Origin: a virus
Direction: 5' to 3' (one strand)
Length of the DNA: 31,272 nt
IMG/VR virus record: IMGVR_UViG_3300034102_001386
Location: 1 to 31,272 of that record
The notes below the pieces were generated by a model that saw only the letters and a program-made list of their open reading frames with translations, searched no databases and was not told where the DNA came from. This document shows positions 29,840 through 31,272 of the stretch, piece by piece. Within the stretch, counting starts at the first letter, position 1; the number at the start of each line of letters is the position of its first letter. The translations under genes were made by a program, and so were the position numbers.

Positions 29840-30716
29840 TTTTAAAGAAATTTATTTCGTTAGTATTGACATTTTCACAAATTGTTTCAAGTGAATTATA
29901 ATATTCTTGCGCCAGTGTGACGTATATTCGAATCAACTGAAAATGTTCTTGTGTACATTCGACGCGGTGAATTCTAACCCGGTCAGCAATGTTCGGAAAC
30001 TTACCTTCAAAATCGAATTCTTTTTCAACCTCAAGAAGAAACGATTCAGGTATTTCGTCGCTGTAATTGTTTCCAGCTTCAATCCATAAAAGACGCGCTT
30101 GTTTAAAGATTAGTTCCGCTGAAGGATTCATTAACGAACGAATGACCGCACCAGCTTCAATTGATCCGTTTTCAAGTTCATTGATTAACATTGCGTAACC
30201 GCGAATTTGCCATTCATAAACTGAAAGGTCTTTGTCATTGTCGAAAAGTTTTAAGCCTGAAGGCGACCAAACATTTTTTTGGTCAAAGACAAAATTCTTT
30301 ACTTTCCAGTCATAACCTGACGAACAAAGAAAATCGTTTTCAAGGTAGTTTTCAGGTGCTTTCGTTGCGAATGGATAACCGAGTAACGCGCCGACCTGAC
30401 GGATCGAACGTTCTTCAACCTCTTTGCCTTTTTCAATGAAACGATTTGTGAAACGAAAGCCGTAATCAAAACGTTCTTTCAAAAATTCTTCTTCAATGTA
30501 CGTTTTCGCACCTTCAGAAAGTTTCGGTTCGACTGGCGTGTCACGCTTTGAAATTAATTCGTCGCGTTTTTTTGCTTGAATATCTGTCAGTTTTACTTTT
30601 TCCAATAGTGTTGTAAGTTCTTTTTGTTGCGCTTCGGTCAGACGTGACGCGGTTGGAAGTACCGCGCCAGTCATTAAACGACCAAAAGACGAACAACGAA
30701 ATTTTTTAGTTTTCAT
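29829..30716 (-). CDS. YqaJ/RecE-like exonuclease, partner of RecT, 295 aa
   Basis: The protein starts MKTKKFRCSSFGRLMTGAVL, the R-x-S-x-x-G-x-L-M-T opening common in YqaJ-type phage nucleases. FIEKGKEVEERSIR (about 93-106) supplies the helix Glu. SSGYDWKVKNFVFDQKNVW gives Asp136 and the Asp145-Gln-Lys147 D-x-K motif. EWQIRGYAML (168-177) is the usual Q-x-x-x-Y-M helix. It would chew double-stranded ends to load RecT. The ATG at 30714-30716 overlaps the recT stop by 11 bases; another ATG at 30728 is possible. Gene order recT then exonuclease supports the pairing. Confidence 0.8.
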   Translation of the reverse strand: MKTKKFRCSSFGRLMTGAVLPTASRLTEAQQKELTTLLEKVKLTDIQAKKRDELISKRDTPVEPKLSEGAKTYIEEEFLKERFDYGFRFTNRFIEKGKEVEERSIRQVGALLGYPFATKAPENYLENDFLCSSGYDWKVKNFVFDQKNVWSPSGLKLFDNDKDLSVYEWQIRGYAMLINELENGSIEAGAVIRSLMNPSAELIFKQARLLWIEAGNNYSDEIPESFLLEVEKEFDFEGKFPNIADRVRIHRVECTQEHFQLIRIYVTLAQEYYNSLETICENVNTNEINFFKNAN

Positions 30717-31272
30717 TTGTAAGTTCATTAAGTTGTTCGTCAGTTAAATCAAATAAATTTGAAATGTTTTCGGCTGTTGTGTTTCCAGCTTTAATTTCGG
30801 CTTTTGCTTTCAATAGTTCGGTGTTCGATATTGTCGGCAAAGCTTCACCAGCGTCAACGTAATCAACGTCATTTGTTTCAAAATCTGTAACAACAGCTTG
30901 ATCCGCAATATTTGCTTTCTGAATTTCAATTGAAAGAATTCCCCATTTTGAAAGCGTGTTCTTCAATAGTGCTTTCATTGCCATTGCGTCAAAGTCTGAC
31001 TTCCAAGGTCCGTTGTTGAACGTTTGAGAAAAACGTTTTCCATGTTCGGCGGCTTGGTCTTTTGTCCAATAAGTCGTTTTTTCAAATCCATTAATCAATT
31101 TGAAATAAGCCGCGTAACCGACAACTGGACCTTCAGGCGCAAGGTTGAAGTCAGCGTCAAGTTCTTCGTGTAATGCGCTGAATCTTTTGAACTGGTTTTC
31201 GTAAACTCTAACAACGTTAATTTTGCTGTATTGACCAGTTCTTTGCGCCAGTTGAACGTAACCTTTCCAACC
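30706..31272 (-). CDS. recT: RecT-family single-strand annealing protein, C-terminal part (cut by window end)
   Basis: This is the C-terminal 188 residues of the same gene as 1-658, open to the window edge. The last 55 residues (from about TNDVDYVDAGEALP to the stop) occur only here. Earlier residues duplicate the other copy, with two amino-acid changes: Lys108 to Arg and Ile137 to Val. The tail after about residue 220 is acidic and ends LTDEQLNELTNEN, possibly a protein-contact tail such as those that bind single-strand-binding partners. Its stop overlaps the exonuclease start. Confidence 0.88.
   Translation of the reverse strand, partial: GWKGYVQLAQRTGQYSKINVVRVYENQFKRFSALHEELDADFNLAPEGPVVGYAAYFKLINGFEKTTYWTKDQAAEHGKRFSQTFNNGPWKSDFDAMAMKALLKNTLSKWGILSIEIQKANIADQAVVTDFETNDVDYVDAGEALPTISNTELLKAKAEIKAGNTTAENISNLFDLTDEQLNELTNEN
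30873..31272. repeat. Right copy of 400-bp imperfect terminal redundancy
   Basis: Matches 1-400 end to end with 15 substitutions and no gaps. The substitutions begin at the position equal to base 128 and are scattered from there on. The distribution, nearly all at third codon positions, is that of natural allelic variation. Confidence 0.93.

Noticed and set aside
1-31272. Packaged direct terminal repeat
   Set aside because: The 400-base copies differ at 15 sites and split recT at arbitrary points, so they fit an assembly overlap between variants better than true virion ends.

Overview
The window is essentially one complete genome of a small siphophage of about 30.9 kb. It is AT-rich and almost every gene lies on the minus strand. 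The last 400 bases (30873-31272) repeat the first 400 without gaps, with 15 substitutions by my count. The sequence is therefore a circular or circularly permuted genome cut inside recT, and the two ends come from slightly different strain variants. The host is probably a member of the Bacteroidota. Minus-strand promoters match the TAnnTTTG type, Shine-Dalgarno sequences are absent, and start codons follow A-rich leaders. No integrase, reverse transcriptase, CRISPR array, rRNA or complete tRNA was seen.

Transcription runs from high to low coordinates. The late region (about 25343 down to 6118) encodes in order a 30-residue protein, prohead protease, major capsid protein, neck and connector proteins, tail tube, tail-assembly proteins, tape measure, distal tail and baseplate proteins, a YadA-head-type tail fiber, a Cys-rich virion protein, membrane peptides, a holin-like protein and an M15 peptidase endolysin. 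It ends at two tandem intrinsic terminators. A 277-bp non-coding interval (5841-6117) follows. It contains those terminators, a promoter, a perfect DnaA box and AT tracts, and is the best origin candidate.

The early/middle region (5816 down to 1, continuing from 31272 down to 26726) encodes many small proteins, a DnaA-domain-IV-like protein, a GNAT acetyltransferase, a VRR-NUC-type nuclease, a DnaD-like replication protein, RecT, a YqaJ/RecE-like exonuclease, a small HTH-like protein, a second PD-(D/E)XK protein, several membrane proteins and both terminase subunits. A promoter and terminator (2541-2647) enclose a non-coding, strongly structured segment upstream of the DnaD-like gene.

The portal gene (25429-26637) is the only gene on the plus strand. 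It keeps its usual place between terminase and protease but is inverted, with its own promoter-like site and a strong terminator. RecT and the exonuclease probably form a recombination pair, and the DnaA-like and DnaD-like proteins probably start replication. Terminase, portal, protease and capsid form an HK97-type head, and the long tape measure indicates a long non-contractile tail.
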